Translations under genes and position numbers: made by a program
The notes under the pieces: generated by a model
Told to the model about the DNA's origin: nothing
The model's database searches: none
Seen by the model: the letters and a program-made list of their open reading frames with translations, nothing else
Shown here: piece after piece, positions 63,161-64,000 of the stretch
Position numbering within the stretch: position 1 is the stretch's first letter
How the letters are laid out: each line of letters starts with the position of its first letter
Origin: Apis mellifera
Taxonomy: Eukaryota; Arthropoda; Insecta; Hymenoptera; Apidae
DNA length: 64,000 nt
Direction of reading: 5' to 3'
NCBI RefSeq assembly: GCF_003254395.2
Contig: NC_037639.1
Location: 12,381,037 to 12,445,036 of the forward strand

Positions 63161-64000
63161 ATGGCTCGTAAAACCATGCAACACGTATTAGACGAGACTG
63201 AGCTTGAGACGATAGCTCAAAATGAACTTTCAAGATTAAAAAGACAATTTAGGATAATGGAAAATGATCGAAGTATTTGTGCAGAAGATGCAAAATTACA
63301 ACTTCGTAAACAAATAAATATGATTAATCGTTTGGAATATGAAAAGGCAGAACTTGTTCTTCGTATTAAAACTGCCAGTGCAAAAACGTTTACTCGTAAA
63401 GAAGAAAAAATGGAAGAAAAGCTAAAGTGTGTTTTGTCAACGCAAACACAATATGATGAAATGATAAAGAATGAAAAGCAGGAAATAGAAGAAGTCAATA
63501 TTGAAATTCGCAAGGTTTATTAATTTATATTAATTTCAACCAGTAATAGTATAATCAAGATAAAAATTATTATTAAATTATTAATATTGTTTTCAGTTAA
63601 CAAAAGAAATAGAATTCATAAGGAAAAAAATTAAAACAGACGTTCAATTAAAAGAAATGTACATACGAGATGAAAATATAGTTTATATGTTGGAAAATCG
63701 GCTTGAAGTAGCAACAAAAAGATTTAACATTGCCGTTGCTCTTAATACAAAACTTCGAGATGAAATTGAAGATAAACTCAAGGAAAGATCGCAGTTTACA
63801 GCACTTTGGAATAAATTAATTAACCAATTAAATACTGGAAAGCAAATTATAAATGATTTAGTAGAACAGGCTACTATCGCATTCAATCAAAGGGATGAAG
63901 AATTAAATAAGATTCAAGCTCTTCGTGAAAGGTAAATTTGAAATTTTTAAATAATTTAAATAATAAATCTATAATTTATACTTCCAATTATTATAAAATA
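63161..64000 (+). CDS. CCDC63/ODAD1-like outer dynein arm docking protein, 5' part
   Basis: Exons seen: 63161-63514 (118 codons, phase 0, donor AAG|GTTTAT) and 63597-63931 (ends in phase 2, donor AG|GTAAAT). The gene continues past the window. The two exons give about 229 residues, almost all coiled coil. Motifs typical of the CCDC63/ODAD1 (CCDC114) family are ELSRLKRQFRIMENDR near the N-terminus, LENRLEVATKRFN, and LWNKLI...DLVEQAT.AFNQRDEE...IQALRER. Family members form the docking complex that anchors outer dynein arms to doublet microtubules in cilia and flagella; in an insect this implies sperm and ciliated sensory neurons. The ATG at 63161 is the first in frame and matches the family N-terminus. 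The exact orthologue (CCDC63 or ODAD1) cannot be settled from this part. Confidence 0.85.

Overview
The window is eukaryotic nuclear DNA and reads as an insect, most likely a hymenopteran (bee-like). The reasons are multi-exon genes with mostly very short introns (about 60-210 bases), many TA, CT and GAA microsatellites, a very high density of CpG in the first 31 kb, and an abrupt change to strongly AT-rich DNA towards the end. The species assignment is inference; no database was searched.

Three protein genes can be supported. (1) On the + strand at 31.4-34.0 kb lies an Fe65/APBB adaptor: a WW domain followed by two phosphotyrosine-binding (PTB) domains, in ten coding exons. A six-base microexon sits at the same PTB1 position as the neuronal miniexon of vertebrate Fe65. 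A further coding-like exon at 29.7 kb joins in phase. (2) On the - strand, from 59.7 kb down to 41.3 kb, lies a Bicaudal-D-related dynein adaptor (BICDR/BICDL) of 561 residues in five coding exons, with a 14.8 kb first intron. (3) On the + strand at 63.16 kb begins a coiled-coil protein of the outer-dynein-arm docking family (CCDC63/ODAD1/CCDC114). It runs off the right edge of the window.

Layout: 1-29.7 kb has no recognisable gene and is CpG-rich sequence with many microsatellites and GC-rich hairpin-forming stretches. It may be the upstream regulatory region and/or first intron of Fe65. 34.0-39.5 kb is purine-rich and microsatellite-rich and is best read as a long Fe65 3' UTR with several polyadenylation signals. 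The Fe65 and BICDR genes converge tail to tail at 39.5-41.3 kb. The BICDR first intron contains a 14-copy tandem array of about 52 bases per unit (48.15-48.88 kb) and a few unexplained open stretches. BICDR and the docking-complex gene are divergently arranged about 3.4 kb apart. Between them are a candidate BICDR 5' noncoding exon, a perfect palindrome with a central E-box, and a small GC-rich island at 62.6 kb.

The three products share no single pathway. Fe65 links APP-family receptors to cytoskeletal and nuclear partners, BICDR links vesicles to dynein-dynactin, and the docking-complex protein attaches outer dynein arms in cilia and sperm flagella. Nothing in the window indicates a bacterial-type system, CRISPR array, viral gene or intact transposon.
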